A stretch of DNA of 64,000 nucleotides from Linnemannia schmuckeri (Eukaryota > Mortierellomycota > Mortierellomycetes > Mortierellales > Mortierellaceae). The translations under genes were made by a program, and so were the position numbers. Below are positions 21,849 to 29,159 of this stretch, in pieces (the stretch's first letter is position 1; each line of letters begins with the position of its first letter). The stretch covers positions 930,001 through 994,000 of the forward strand of contig JANATG010000020.1 in NCBI GenBank assembly GCA_029449235.1, in the 5' to 3' direction. Under the pieces are notes generated by a model that ran no database searches, was not told the origin of the DNA, and was given only the letters and a program-made list of their open reading frames with translations.

Positions 21849-22140
21849 CTAGATTAAATAAATAAGAGTGTAATAAGACTGTGAGTAAGAGTGTGAGTAT
21901 GAGTATGAGAATTGGCGTCAAGTAGATTAAATAAGAATGTAATAACAGGGTAGCAAGAGTGAAGAGTGGTGGAGAGAGAGAGAGAGAATAGTGTAATAAC
22001 AGGGCAGAGAATGCTTCGCGTAGAGTGCATGCAACGCATCCAAAGAAAACGACTGCCATTATCCCAAATAAATCAAACGCGAGCCACCCAAAACATTTCT
22101 TTTATTATCGGGTAAAGGTAAATTTTCTTTTGGGAGGAGT
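21690..22140. repeat. Segmental duplication, copy A
   Basis: Segments of this region recur at 22975-23172: the piece around 21693-21760 (GGGACATGTTTG, GGGATGTTATGGAGGGT), the GA-rich tract, the ATTGGCGTCAA-TAGATTAAA block, and the GGGTAAAGGTAAATTTTCTT block at 22110-22134. Copy A is about twice as long because its GA-rich middle is longer. Confidence 0.8.
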
Positions 22141-22286
22141 GATCTGTACTGTTGCAGTTACAGATGGCTCGTGAGAAGTGGGCATTTCTGCCGGATCTTA
22201 TCATAGTGCTGTGAATGGATGATCTTGTTCTCGTCGAATTTTTGACATCGGAGTGCCTCAGAGCAGTGTGCGTCTTTCACAGGTAT

Positions 22287-22634
22287 TCAGCTTCCACTTC
22301 CACTTATTCTGTCTCCAAATAGCTCTCTAAACCTGGACTCTTCAAGATCAACCGCTCCACGATCAACTGCAAGAGCATAACCAAACTTGCCAGTCGACTC
22401 GTCGGTAAATTTTATGCATGTGAAGCAGTCTTGAACGTCGAAATCCGGCATGGACGCAATGAAGCCCAAGTTGATCTGGTCGACCACTACATTGCACATC
22501 AGGGGAAGGGAAGCTGCCTCGGCGGCGGGCATGTCGCGGTAAGCATAGTAGGTGATTCTACCCTTGGATGCCAGTGTGGAGAACACAGGAATGGTTGGAA
22601 TAAGTAGGATGGTTGCAAAAAGCAAGGAGAGCAT
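22287..22634 (-). CDS. Secreted double-psi beta-barrel (RlpA/expansin-like) protein
   Basis: A 115-residue product with a signal peptide of about 24 residues. The mature part follows the DPBB pattern: GRITYYAY, FIASMPDFD, DCFTCIKFTDESTGK, GYALAVDRGAVDLEESRFRELFG. This matches single-domain secreted fungal proteins related to expansins, barwin and RlpA. Three Cys (47, 70, 73) are seen. Such proteins are thought to act on cell walls or as plant-interaction factors; here the role is inferred. A TATAAAAG box lies at 22713-22720 on the sense strand. Unlike its neighbours it has no TTGAGCCACA motif nearby. Confidence 0.7.
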   Translation of the reverse strand: MLSLLFATILLIPTIPVFSTLASKGRITYYAYRDMPAAEAASLPLMCNVVVDQINLGFIASMPDFDVQDCFTCIKFTDESTGKFGYALAVDRGAVDLEESRFRELFGDRISGSGS

Positions 22635-22974
22635 GATTGTAGTGGAGCAGGAATACAGGCAAGATCAAAACCAAAGAAGTGAAGAAGGATGGCAAAAGAT
22701 AGTTTAGGGTTCCTTTTATATCAAGAGACAATCTGCTTTGTTGCAAGAGCAAATCTGATGCCCTGCTACTTTTCGCAAAACGATCTGAGATGTTTTTCTC
22801 CTCCCTGAGATTTTTTTTGTTCTCCCCTGAAATCTTTTTTTCTGTCCCTCCCCCCCTTTGAGTCTATTATTGTCTCTGTCCACCTCCCTACATGTTTTTT
22901 TTTCTGTCCCTCCACTGGAATATTTTTTCTGTCCCACTCCTTCATTTCATGGTCTCTGTCGTCGATGCCGACAC

Positions 22975-23172
22975 AACGCGAGACTGTTCTCTGGGGCCTG
23001 CGAGTGGGACATGTTTGGATGGGATGTTATGGAGGGTGGATAGAATGAGCAAAAGTAATGGAGAGAGAGAGAGAGAGAGGAAAGAGAGAGGAGGGGGAGG
23101 GGAGGATTGGCGTCAAATAGATTAAACAAGGGTGTTTATTTTCGGGTAAAGGTAAATTTTCTTTTGGGAGGA
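22975..23172. repeat. Segmental duplication, copy B (shortened)
   Basis: This is a condensed copy of 21690-22140 in the same orientation, about 1.28 kb away. It lacks most of the GA-rich middle and carries only the upstream part of the C2H2 gene, so it is a gene fragment. Its last block also supplies the final codons of the frame at 23136-23405. Confidence 0.8.
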
Positions 23173-23599
23173 GTGGTCCCGACATCAGGAGGGGTTCTCA
23201 GGCCCGTTGCAGCATTGGCGACGCAGAAAAATTGGTTCCAGTGGTCAGTGTCATAACGAATCATGGATTGCTCGCTCTCTTTGTCTGGATTGGGACTCCT
23301 ATATACCCAAATATAGTTTGCCATGACGCCTTGTCTAAGTACTCTAAGTACCATTGTACCAGCATATCTTCGTTTCAGAGTCACTCGCTGCTCCACGTCA
23401 TGCAAAACGCAGGCATCTATTAATCTCCAGAGTAACAGCCTCGCGATTTATCGATGCATGCAGCGCTTCCGGGACCGTGCCAACCTCTACGGATGAGTTT
23501 GATATCAGGATGACCTTCGCGATCGCTAGGATTTTTATAAGGTTTTTTGCGGCTGTTCTCCGAGGCCTCGGCCCTTTTGAGAAGAGCATTAGGTGTCAT
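23136..23599 (-). CDS. Uncertain small gene(s) behind an island promoter
   Basis: A motif pair (23702-23723) and a TATAAAA box (23642-23648) point to a transcript starting near 23615. Three overlapping frames follow. A 59-residue frame starts at 23599 (MTPNALLKRAEAS, ending CIDKSRGCYSGD). A 63-residue frame starts at 23589 with a signal-like core LIKILAIAKVILI. An 89-residue frame at 23405-23136 has YIWVYRSPNPDKESEQSMIR. Several could be exons of one gene or relics of a decayed one. I cannot choose between them, and no family is recognised. Confidence 0.3.
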
Positions 23600-23701
23600 T
23601 GCTGAAGAGTTATGGCATCAGATCCTTGCAGGGATCAGAGATTTTATAGTCAATCAGACAAAGGACAAAGCAGAAGGTCATTACCTCGCCCAAAGCTCGA
23701 A

Positions 23702-23723
23702 TGTGGCTTAACATGTGGCTAAA
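23702..23723 (-). promoter_or_regulatory. Island motif, two variants
   Basis: The minus strand has TTTAGCCACA and TTAAGCCACA, each one or two bases from TTGAGCCACA, about 103 bp before the possible start at 23599. A TATAAAA box lies between. Confidence 0.45.
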
Positions 23724-23841
23724 AGTGCAACTTGTGACAAAAATGTGGCAACATTTTACAATTTATTTTCATAGAGGATGATATGACAGCTTTGCAATTT
23801 GATATCACTTCCTTGGGCTATTCTTGGCAGTACAGTTTTCA

Positions 23842-24066
23842 TCAACCCTCGGCACTTTCAAGGTGAGCTTCGGGAAGAGCATCAGGTGAACGCTTGGGGA
23901 TTCTTTTAGGACGTGCTGAAGTCCAACGCTTCTCCATAGCCTCGGGGTTTAGATGACCTTCATCAAGTGTAACAGGGAGAGCCTCCTTAGTCTCGCTAAC
24001 TGGAGCGGCAGAAGTAGCAGTTGCAGCAAGAGAAACGGTAACGGCAAGGTATTTAATAAACCTCAT
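23842..24066 (-). CDS. Small secreted protein with Kex2-type sites
   Basis: A 74-residue product. Residues 1-20 form a signal peptide (MRFIKYLAVTVSLAATATSA). The rest is Cys-free, Pro/Glu-rich and carries Lys-Arg pairs at 46-47, 54-55 and 58-59. This layout matches precursors cut by the Golgi protease Kex2. The pieces would be a pro-segment, two short basic peptides and a C-terminal acidic peptide (SPDALPEAHLESAEG). Function is unknown. TTGAGCCACA lies 105 bp upstream on the sense strand, with a CTATAAT box between. Confidence 0.6.
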   Translation of the reverse strand: MRFIKYLAVTVSLAATATSAAPVSETKEALPVTLDEGHLNPEAMEKRWTSARPKRIPKRSPDALPEAHLESAEG

Positions 24067-24170
24067 AATTGGTTGACTGCATAGAGTTGCGTTCTTGGCA
24101 GCTTGATAGAGGTATTATAGACAAAAGTACACACCTTTTAAATGATCTACGCTAAAGGTAGGGATATATT

Positions 24171-24180
24171 TGTGGCTCAA
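24171..24180 (-). promoter_or_regulatory. Island motif TTGAGCCACA
   Basis: An exact copy on the minus strand, 105 bp before the start at 24066. A related TTGAGCCGCA lies at 24281-24290. Confidence 0.55.
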
Positions 24181-24437
24181 AAGGGCTCAGTCTGTGGCGA
24201 TCAATTCGTCGCTATCAGTGTGATGGCGTCATTGATTCAGGACTTCGTCGTTTTTTATATGGTATCCTGATTGTGGATAGTGCGGCTCAAAGTATATTTT
24301 ATTGTGGCAGATGGAAAGTCTGCGTGTGGCTATAGAGCTGCTTGAGTCAATAGAGGCACCATGTCCACCGGTTGATGGCTGACGCTTCACTCGCAATTTG
24401 TTGCTACCAGAACTAAAAGGTCCATATTGTCATTGCG

Positions 24438-24722
24438 CTAACGCTTAGCGAATTCAACGTGGTCATGAACCTCCATGAGACTTTCAGACCATTCGTAGTC
24501 TCTCTTGATGTTATCGCGTTTGGATCCTGGAGAATGCCGGCTGTCAGACGAGTCTCCCAAGTGCTCAAAAAATTCAGGGCTGAAAGCTCCGTCAACACAC
24601 CACTCCTTGTTCATACCAAAGTACTCGCAGGCACTGTCACCGAAGCTTTGAGGTGCTGGGGTCGTTGACACTGCAACAACTCCAAAGAGTGCGATCATGA
24701 GCAAATTAGAAATGGTCTTCAT
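24438..24722 (-). CDS. Small secreted protein with two Cys and Kex2-type sites
   Basis: A 94-residue product. A signal peptide covers about residues 1-20 (MKTISNLLMIALFGVVAVST). A Cys pair (32, 42) lies in ACEYFGMNKEWC. Lys-Arg pairs follow at 68-69 and 73-74, and the protein ends in Lys-Arg (93-94). Cutting at these pairs would free a peptide of 19 residues starting DYEWSES. No family is recognised. A CTGAGCCACA copy of the island motif lies 104 bp upstream and a TATAAG box between. Confidence 0.62.
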   Translation of the reverse strand: MKTISNLLMIALFGVVAVSTTPAPQSFGDSACEYFGMNKEWCVDGAFSPEFFEHLGDSSDSRHSPGSKRDNIKRDYEWSESLMEVHDHVEFAKR

Positions 24723-24825
24723 TTTAGGACTTCAGGTTGTTTTTAATAATTGGTGTTCTTTACAAAGGCCGTGAAAACGCAGTTCTTATATTGACCGGGT
24801 TTTAACCTAACGCCACGCGGTGATT

Positions 24826-24835
24826 TGTGGCTCAG
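24826..24835 (-). promoter_or_regulatory. Island motif, CTGAGCCACA
   Basis: One mismatch from TTGAGCCACA, 104 bp before the secreted gene at 24722, with TATAAG between them. Confidence 0.52.
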
Positions 24836-24905
24836 TGTGTAGCTATTTTTTATTTTGATTGGTAGCTTCGCCGATGACAATCTGACTTTTGACGTAGTAC
24901 TAAGG

Positions 24906-25513
24906 TTATGAGCGAAATTTACATTTCATTTTCAATTTGTACAATTCTTTTGCAAATTCATGCCTTTTACGAAGGTAACTATGGTAGATGGCCCAACGCA
25001 AAGAAAGAAGTTCCAAGTTGGACAATCTTCTATCACCCAATTCAAGAGCACAAGTTGATCGAAATGCCATTCTCTCATCGCAATATCTCTCAAAGACGAC
25101 GCAGTCAGTGAAGTCATAGTCAAAACAATAACAATCTTGAAAGATTACTAGTTTAGTTGCGTTATCAAAATGAACCTCAACGCGTGTTTCGTGCTCTCTC
25201 TCGATAATTGAGGCCTTAAAGGTTTCATAGTCATAAAAATCAATCCCAGGCGGCAGGACAACTATTTCAGCCGTTTTTTCAAATTTCCGTAATGCCCGGA
25301 CAATTTCATCCTGGGTTTCGTGTCTAATTCACAAAAATTATAATCGGTCAAATAGGAGAAACACTTCGCAAGTAAAAAAGAAATTAGGAACACTTACAGA
25401 TGACGTTCCGCAGAGAAAGGTTGAAATATTGGCAGCTGCGAGTCTCGAGGTCGTTGATCCCATTTAAATTTTCTTAGCGAACGTAAAGGATCTGCCCACG
25501 TTGAGCGTTGCAT
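24906..25513 (-). CDS. Unknown intracellular protein, island family A
   Basis: Two exons (25513-25398, 25323-24906) join in frame through a GTAAGT donor and TTAG acceptor, giving 177 residues. Exon 2 is too broken up by distance from an ATG to be obvious without the splice. Features are ETQDEIVRALRKFEK, TRVEVHFDNATKLVIFQD, and a C-terminal helix NLELLSLRWAIYHSYLRKRH. No signal peptide or known domain. I chose the ATG at 25513 over 25609 because two motif copies (25575-25596) and a TTTAAA box lie between them. The layout resembles the gene at 26304-26829, so the two may be diverged paralogues. Confidence 0.6.
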
Positions 25514-25574
25514 GATTAAATTGTCTTTTGGTGCTAAAGAACCAAATGCCTTTAAATAGTTTCTCAGATTGGAA

Positions 25575-25596
25575 AGTGGCTCAAACAGTGGCTCAA
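25575..25596. promoter_or_regulatory. Tandem island motif in a divergent promoter
   Basis: Two TTGAGCCACT copies (minus sense) lie 62 and 74 bp before the gene at 25513. The same 130-bp interval feeds the plus-strand gene at 25646, whose TATATAAA box is at 25639. It may act in both directions. Confidence 0.55.
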
Positions 25597-25645
25597 TGTG
25601 TAACTCCACTTGAGATTCGGCTGAACAACTGGATTTACTATATAA

Positions 25646-26116
25646 ATGTCACTCGATATGGATGCAGCAATCAAAAATAAAAGCAACCTGTCCGTCGGAT
25701 CCGCCAGTGCAACAAAAGAACTACAACATAGAGCATCATCGACGAACGAAATGAGTCAGTCCGAAGCCAAGGGAGTTGGGGTAGAGGTTTTGGTCTTCGT
25801 AAAGGATGCCAAGACAGGGTTTTTTGATTCGAAAACAATTCGATTTGAATACACGGACGGAATGAAATTCAGAGCCCTCAAAAACACCATTAAGAAAGAG
25901 AGTCTTCAAGATCCGAAAAGGTCCGCTGTCATTAGACTTTTTGTTGGCGAGAGCGACATGAGCGATTTCGAGCAGTATAAAAAGTGGCAGTATCCGCTGG
26001 GAGATTCGATGGTGCACAGTAAAGGATTTATGCAGCGGCTCCACGATAGCTATTTTGTTCGAGATATTATGAGTGAAAACCTAAAGGGGGTGTATGTGTT
26101 TGAGAACGAGGAGTAA
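25646..26116 (+). CDS. Unknown protein, divergent partner in the island
   Basis: The longest frame has 156 residues, but its first ATG overlaps a TATATAAA box, so translation should begin further on. The in-frame ATGs at 25658 or, more likely, 25751 (MSQSEAKGVGVEVLVFV, 121 residues) fit better. The body alternates strand-like and helical pieces: VEVLVFVKDAKTGFFDSKTI, LKNTIKKESLQDPKRSAVI, LKGVYVFENEE. There is no signal peptide. The pattern vaguely recalls a ubiquitin-like fold, but no family can be claimed. It is the only plus-strand gene of the island and is divergent from the gene at 24906-25513. Confidence 0.55.
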   Translation: MSLDMDAAIKNKSNLSVGSASATKELQHRASSTNEMSQSEAKGVGVEVLVFVKDAKTGFFDSKTIRFEYTDGMKFRALKNTIKKESLQDPKRSAVIRLFVGESDMSDFEQYKKWQYPLGDSMVHSKGFMQRLHDSYFVRDIMSENLKGVYVFENEE

Positions 26117-26303
26117 TCGAAATCGAAGGACAGCTCAGAAACGCAGACTACGAGAGTCATGCTTTATCAGATAGAGTAGTCATGATCAATTTTCAAGTTG
26201 CAAAAGACAAAATAAACGCGATTGATACATAATTTGAAATAGCGCCAGCGCACTAGTAATATCACGACACGCAAAGTACATGCGTTCCCTTTCATTCATC
26301 AAT

Positions 26304-26829
26304 CTATTTCAAGCTAGCAAAGTACTTATCTACGGCTATGACCCTTTTTTCCAAACGGCGACGTTCTTTGAAATGTTCCACTTCAAAATACCACATTCGA
26401 GTGAACAAATCCAAGAACATGAGCATAAAAGCCAATTCTTCGTGTTTCTCATGAGTTGCTTCCCCCGCATACAAAACTTCCTTTCCTTCGTCTAGGATGC
26501 ATAAAAGAGCCTTGGCCTCCGGCACACTACCTTCAGCTTTAGAAGAACGCCAAGTGAAAGAGATTTCGATCTCATGTCCAGAGGTATCACAAAAAATAGA
26601 AACTGAAGCCGGAAACTCTTTAGAATATCCCCAGCAGACTCTCTCAATGTATTCTTCTTCTGGGATCACGTCTTCGAGGGGACCGTCAGGATAAGCTGCC
26701 CTTAGCCACTTCAAGATGGTAAAGATTTGGCGTTTCCTAGTATTGTAATGTAATAAGCTGTTAATAATCAGACGAGAGATGCATGGTCATCAAATTTATG
26801 ACTTACGGTAGATCCATTTCGACAGACAT
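26304..26829 (-). CDS. Unknown intracellular protein, island family A
   Basis: Two exons (26829-26807, only 23 bp, and 26736-26304) give 151 residues starting MSVEMDLPKRQIFTILKWLR. It continues with IPEEEYIERVCWGYSKEF, HEIEISFTWRSSKAEGS and a helical C-terminus MLMFLDLFTRMWYFEVEHF. No domain or signal peptide is recognised. The order of an early helix, a strand pair and a C-terminal long helix resembles the gene at 24906-25513, and both have one 5' intron. An open frame reaching to 27003 was not used because a TTGAGCCACA copy (26942-26951) and a CATAAAA box lie inside it, placing the start at 26829. Confidence 0.58.
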
Positions 26830-26941
26830 CCGACGCGACAAGAGAAAGTTTTGATACGTCGAGTTAACAAGATGAGAATCAGTTTTTATGAGAAACACTG
26901 CCCAAGCTGACCTGCAAATTGAGGCTCTATAACCTGCAAAT

Positions 26942-26951
26942 TGTGGCTCAA
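26942..26951 (-). promoter_or_regulatory. Island motif TTGAGCCACA
   Basis: An exact copy, 113 bp before the start at 26829. A weaker TAGAGCCTCA lies about 20 bp closer to the gene. Confidence 0.55.
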
Positions 26952-27100
26952 TAAGGCACAGAAGACTAAAGAACCAATTGATATTGGACATGATTAACTT
27001 CATACAATATTCTATTCTTCTGTATGCGCATAATATGCCCCATGTCAGGTTCTTAACAAACTTTAATGGTTATATGTGAGAACTATGAGTATCATTGGAA

Positions 27101-27658
27101 CTAAAAAAATCGTTTACAGGTCGGATGACCACATAAATGAAACGCCTCTGTCCCTTTGACGTTAAAAACGTTTTTGAGTTTGGGCCGAAGGATTGGTGCC
27201 TTGTTCTTAGGGGCATCGAGAACCTGTCCCAGACATATTGTTTTATTGCTTGATCGCCGACGGAAACAAACAGCGTCATTAGCATCGGCATCTAAAGCAA
27301 ACGCTTTCGAGAGAGCATGCCTCATAATGTAGAAGGCATCTGGAGGAGTAGGAGCAGTGGTGGTAACTGGAGGTGCGGAAGCAGTGGTGGTGACTGGAGG
27401 TACCGAGACAGAGGGGGTGACTGGAGGCGCCGAGGCAGAGGGGGTGACTGGAGGTACCGAGACAGAGGGGGTGACTGGAGGTGCCGAGACAGAGGGGGTG
27501 ACTGGAGGTGCCGAGTCAGAGGGGGTGACTGGAGGTGCCGAAACAGCGGTAGTGGTGGTGACTGATGGTTCGGAGGCAGTGGTAGTGACTGATGGTTCGG
27601 AGGCAGTGGTAGTGACTGCAACAAATGCAATGATAGCGAAGACCTTAAAAAGAATCAT
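27101..27658 (-). CDS. Secreted Ser/Thr/Pro-repeat protein with Cys-rich tail domain
   Basis: A 185-residue product. Residues 1-20 form a signal peptide (MILFKVFAIIAFVAVTTTAS). About ten repeats of the type APPVTPSVS follow, a likely heavily O-glycosylated stalk. The C-terminal 80 residues form a separate domain with four Cys (DAVCFRRRSSNKTICLG and HLCGHPTCKRFF). The domain is not recognised. The start is placed at 27658 and not 27760 because two island motifs and a TATAAAA box (27709-27715) lie between. The stalk is encoded by a near-perfect 27/30-bp minisatellite, so repeat number may vary between strains. Confidence 0.66.
   Translation of the reverse strand: MILFKVFAIIAFVAVTTTASEPSVTTTASEPSVTTTTAVSAPPVTPSDSAPPVTPSVSAPPVTPSVSVPPVTPSASAPPVTPSVSVPPVTTTASAPPVTTTAPTPPDAFYIMRHALSKAFALDADANDAVCFRRRSSNKTICLGQVLDAPKNKAPILRPKLKNVFNVKGTEAFHLCGHPTCKRFF
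27357..27640. repeat. Minisatellite in the secreted repeat gene
   Basis: About ten tandem units of 27-30 bp (GGTGACTGGAGGTGCCGAG type on the plus strand) encode the Ser/Thr/Pro stalk. Confidence 0.85.
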
Positions 27659-27740
27659 GTAGATTCTTGAAGATCCAATGCCTTCAGATTGACAAAAGTG
27701 AGGACAGCTTTTATACAGCATTCGAGAGAGATATGCGTAA

Positions 27741-27779
27741 TGTGGCTCAATTTGTGGCATGAGGCTGTGTGTGGCTCAA
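27741..27779 (-). promoter_or_regulatory. Tandem island motif TTGAGCCACA
   Basis: Exact copies at 27741-27750 and 27770-27779 lie 83 and 112 bp before the secreted gene start, followed by a TATAAAA box at 27709-27715. This is the clearest promoter of the set. Confidence 0.6.
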
Positions 27780-28102
27780 AGCACTAATGATCGAATTACT
27801 TATGACATTAAGCCATGATATTCAGTCGACTCTTTTCAATGATCAACAAGGTTAAAGGGGATCATAGCATTGGCGCGGAGGGGCGCCTGTAGGAGGCAAG
27901 ACCAATGAGATGCGACTAGACGCGTGTCGAGTTTAGATTAACACCAGAGGCCCCATAATCACATTTAACAAAAAATTAAACGCGTATCATAGATAAACTT
28001 CATGTAGTAGACTTGTAGACTTGTATTCAATAGATAAAAAATGTACCCTTTCGCCGCCAGATACAAAGAGCGACTTCCTTCTGTTTCATGGCAATCGCTC
28101 CT

Positions 28103-29020
28103 CTAACTCCTCCACAACCTGTCTTCCTCTTCCTCAACCTCCTCCTCTTCCTCCTCCTGCTCCTCTTCGTCCTCCTGCTCTTCCTCGTCCTCCTCTTCAA
28201 TCATTCGTCTTCTTTTGAGTCCTAGGCTCATTTCAGCGTCCTCGTCATCGTCCTCATCTTCCTCATGTTCTACCTCGCTGGCACAGGCGGAGTTGTCGGA
28301 AAGTTGTACAATATCATCAAATTTTTTCTCCTCTTGCTGATCGGCCTTGCTACTCATCCTCGTCCGTTTTCGATTAGGAGTGAGACCAACGAGTGTCTGC
28401 AACAGCACGTTCAGAGTTTCTTGATTCTTGATGACTTTCCGAAGATCTGATTTGGTGGCGGGACGAGACACCCTAACGGGTTTGGGGTCTACGGTGGTGC
28501 GTCTTGCGGGAGCGGGAGGGGAACAAGAACGCAAGAGATGGAGGACCATGTTGGTCATCGACTTTGACTTGGAGTGGCAGATCAGGAACAACCCAAGAAC
28601 AATGCTCGCCCTGAAGAGAGACACCTTCGTCTTCCGTGTCTTTGATTGGTCAAAAAACCGCAAAACGAGGAAATTGATAATAAATTGTTGCTTTTTCCAA
28701 CCCCTCCGTTTCCTGAACTCAGTGCGCATCTTCCGGCCATAGTCCAAAAATCCCCCCAACCACTCGGGACGCAGCATGTTTGGGGGCTCCTGGGTAAAAC
28801 AAGTGAACCGTTCGTTTCCCTCATTTTCCGGAATCGCCCAACGGTTTTCTAATCCAAAGAGCTCCAACGCAGAACTCCATTCTTCTTGGTCACAAAAAAA
28901 TGGGTTGACGCCTTCGTTGTCCTCTCCTTCAATGATGACGCCGCCTTCATCTCTTCCACCTACGCGGGACGGTAGGGCATCGCTTCTCAGGCTAGATGAT
29001 AAATAAAGACTTAGACCCAC
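28103..29020 (-). CDS. Unknown protein with long acidic tail
   Basis: A 305-residue open frame. The N-terminal half has WSSALELFGLENRWAIPENE, NMLRPEWLGGFLDYGRKMR and a hydrophobic stretch FIINFLVLRFF. The middle carries DLRKVIKNQETLNVLLQTLVG. A basic patch NRKRTRMSSK follows, then about 75 residues that are nearly all Asp/Glu. No family is recognised. The hydrophobic stretch may come from an unspliced intron, but no clear splice pair was found. Lacking similarity or promoter signal, it could be a host gene or a transposon relic. Confidence 0.4.
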   Translation of the reverse strand: MGLSLYLSSSLRSDALPSRVGGRDEGGVIIEGEDNEGVNPFFCDQEEWSSALELFGLENRWAIPENEGNERFTCFTQEPPNMLRPEWLGGFLDYGRKMRTEFRKRRGWKKQQFIINFLVLRFFDQSKTRKTKVSLFRASIVLGLFLICHSKSKSMTNMVLHLLRSCSPPAPARRTTVDPKPVRVSRPATKSDLRKVIKNQETLNVLLQTLVGLTPNRKRTRMSSKADQQEEKKFDDIVQLSDNSACASEVEHEEDEDDDEDAEMSLGLKRRRMIEEEDEEEQEDEEEQEEEEEEVEEEEDRLWRS

Positions 29021-29159
29021 GCGCAGGCTGTAGTGTTATTCGATCCACAAAACACATCTATGATTTGCATGAGTGGCTTGAATGTCTGTTGTTGATTCTT
29101 GTTTGTTGAATAAGGGTGCAAGGAGTTGAGAGCACTTTTCGTTTTGCTCACGGACCAAG

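Noticed and set aside
26803..27003. Start of the family A gene at 27003
   Set aside because: A TTGAGCCACA motif and a TATA-like box lie within this frame, so the transcript should begin after them and the start is taken at 26829.
27357..27640. Possible CRISPR-like array
   Set aside because: The tandem units are contiguous coding repeats in a secreted protein with no spacers, in a eukaryotic genome.
27661..27760. Start of the secreted repeat protein at 27760
   Set aside because: Two promoter motifs and TATAAAA fall inside, and only the ATG at 27658 gives a signal peptide at the N-terminus.
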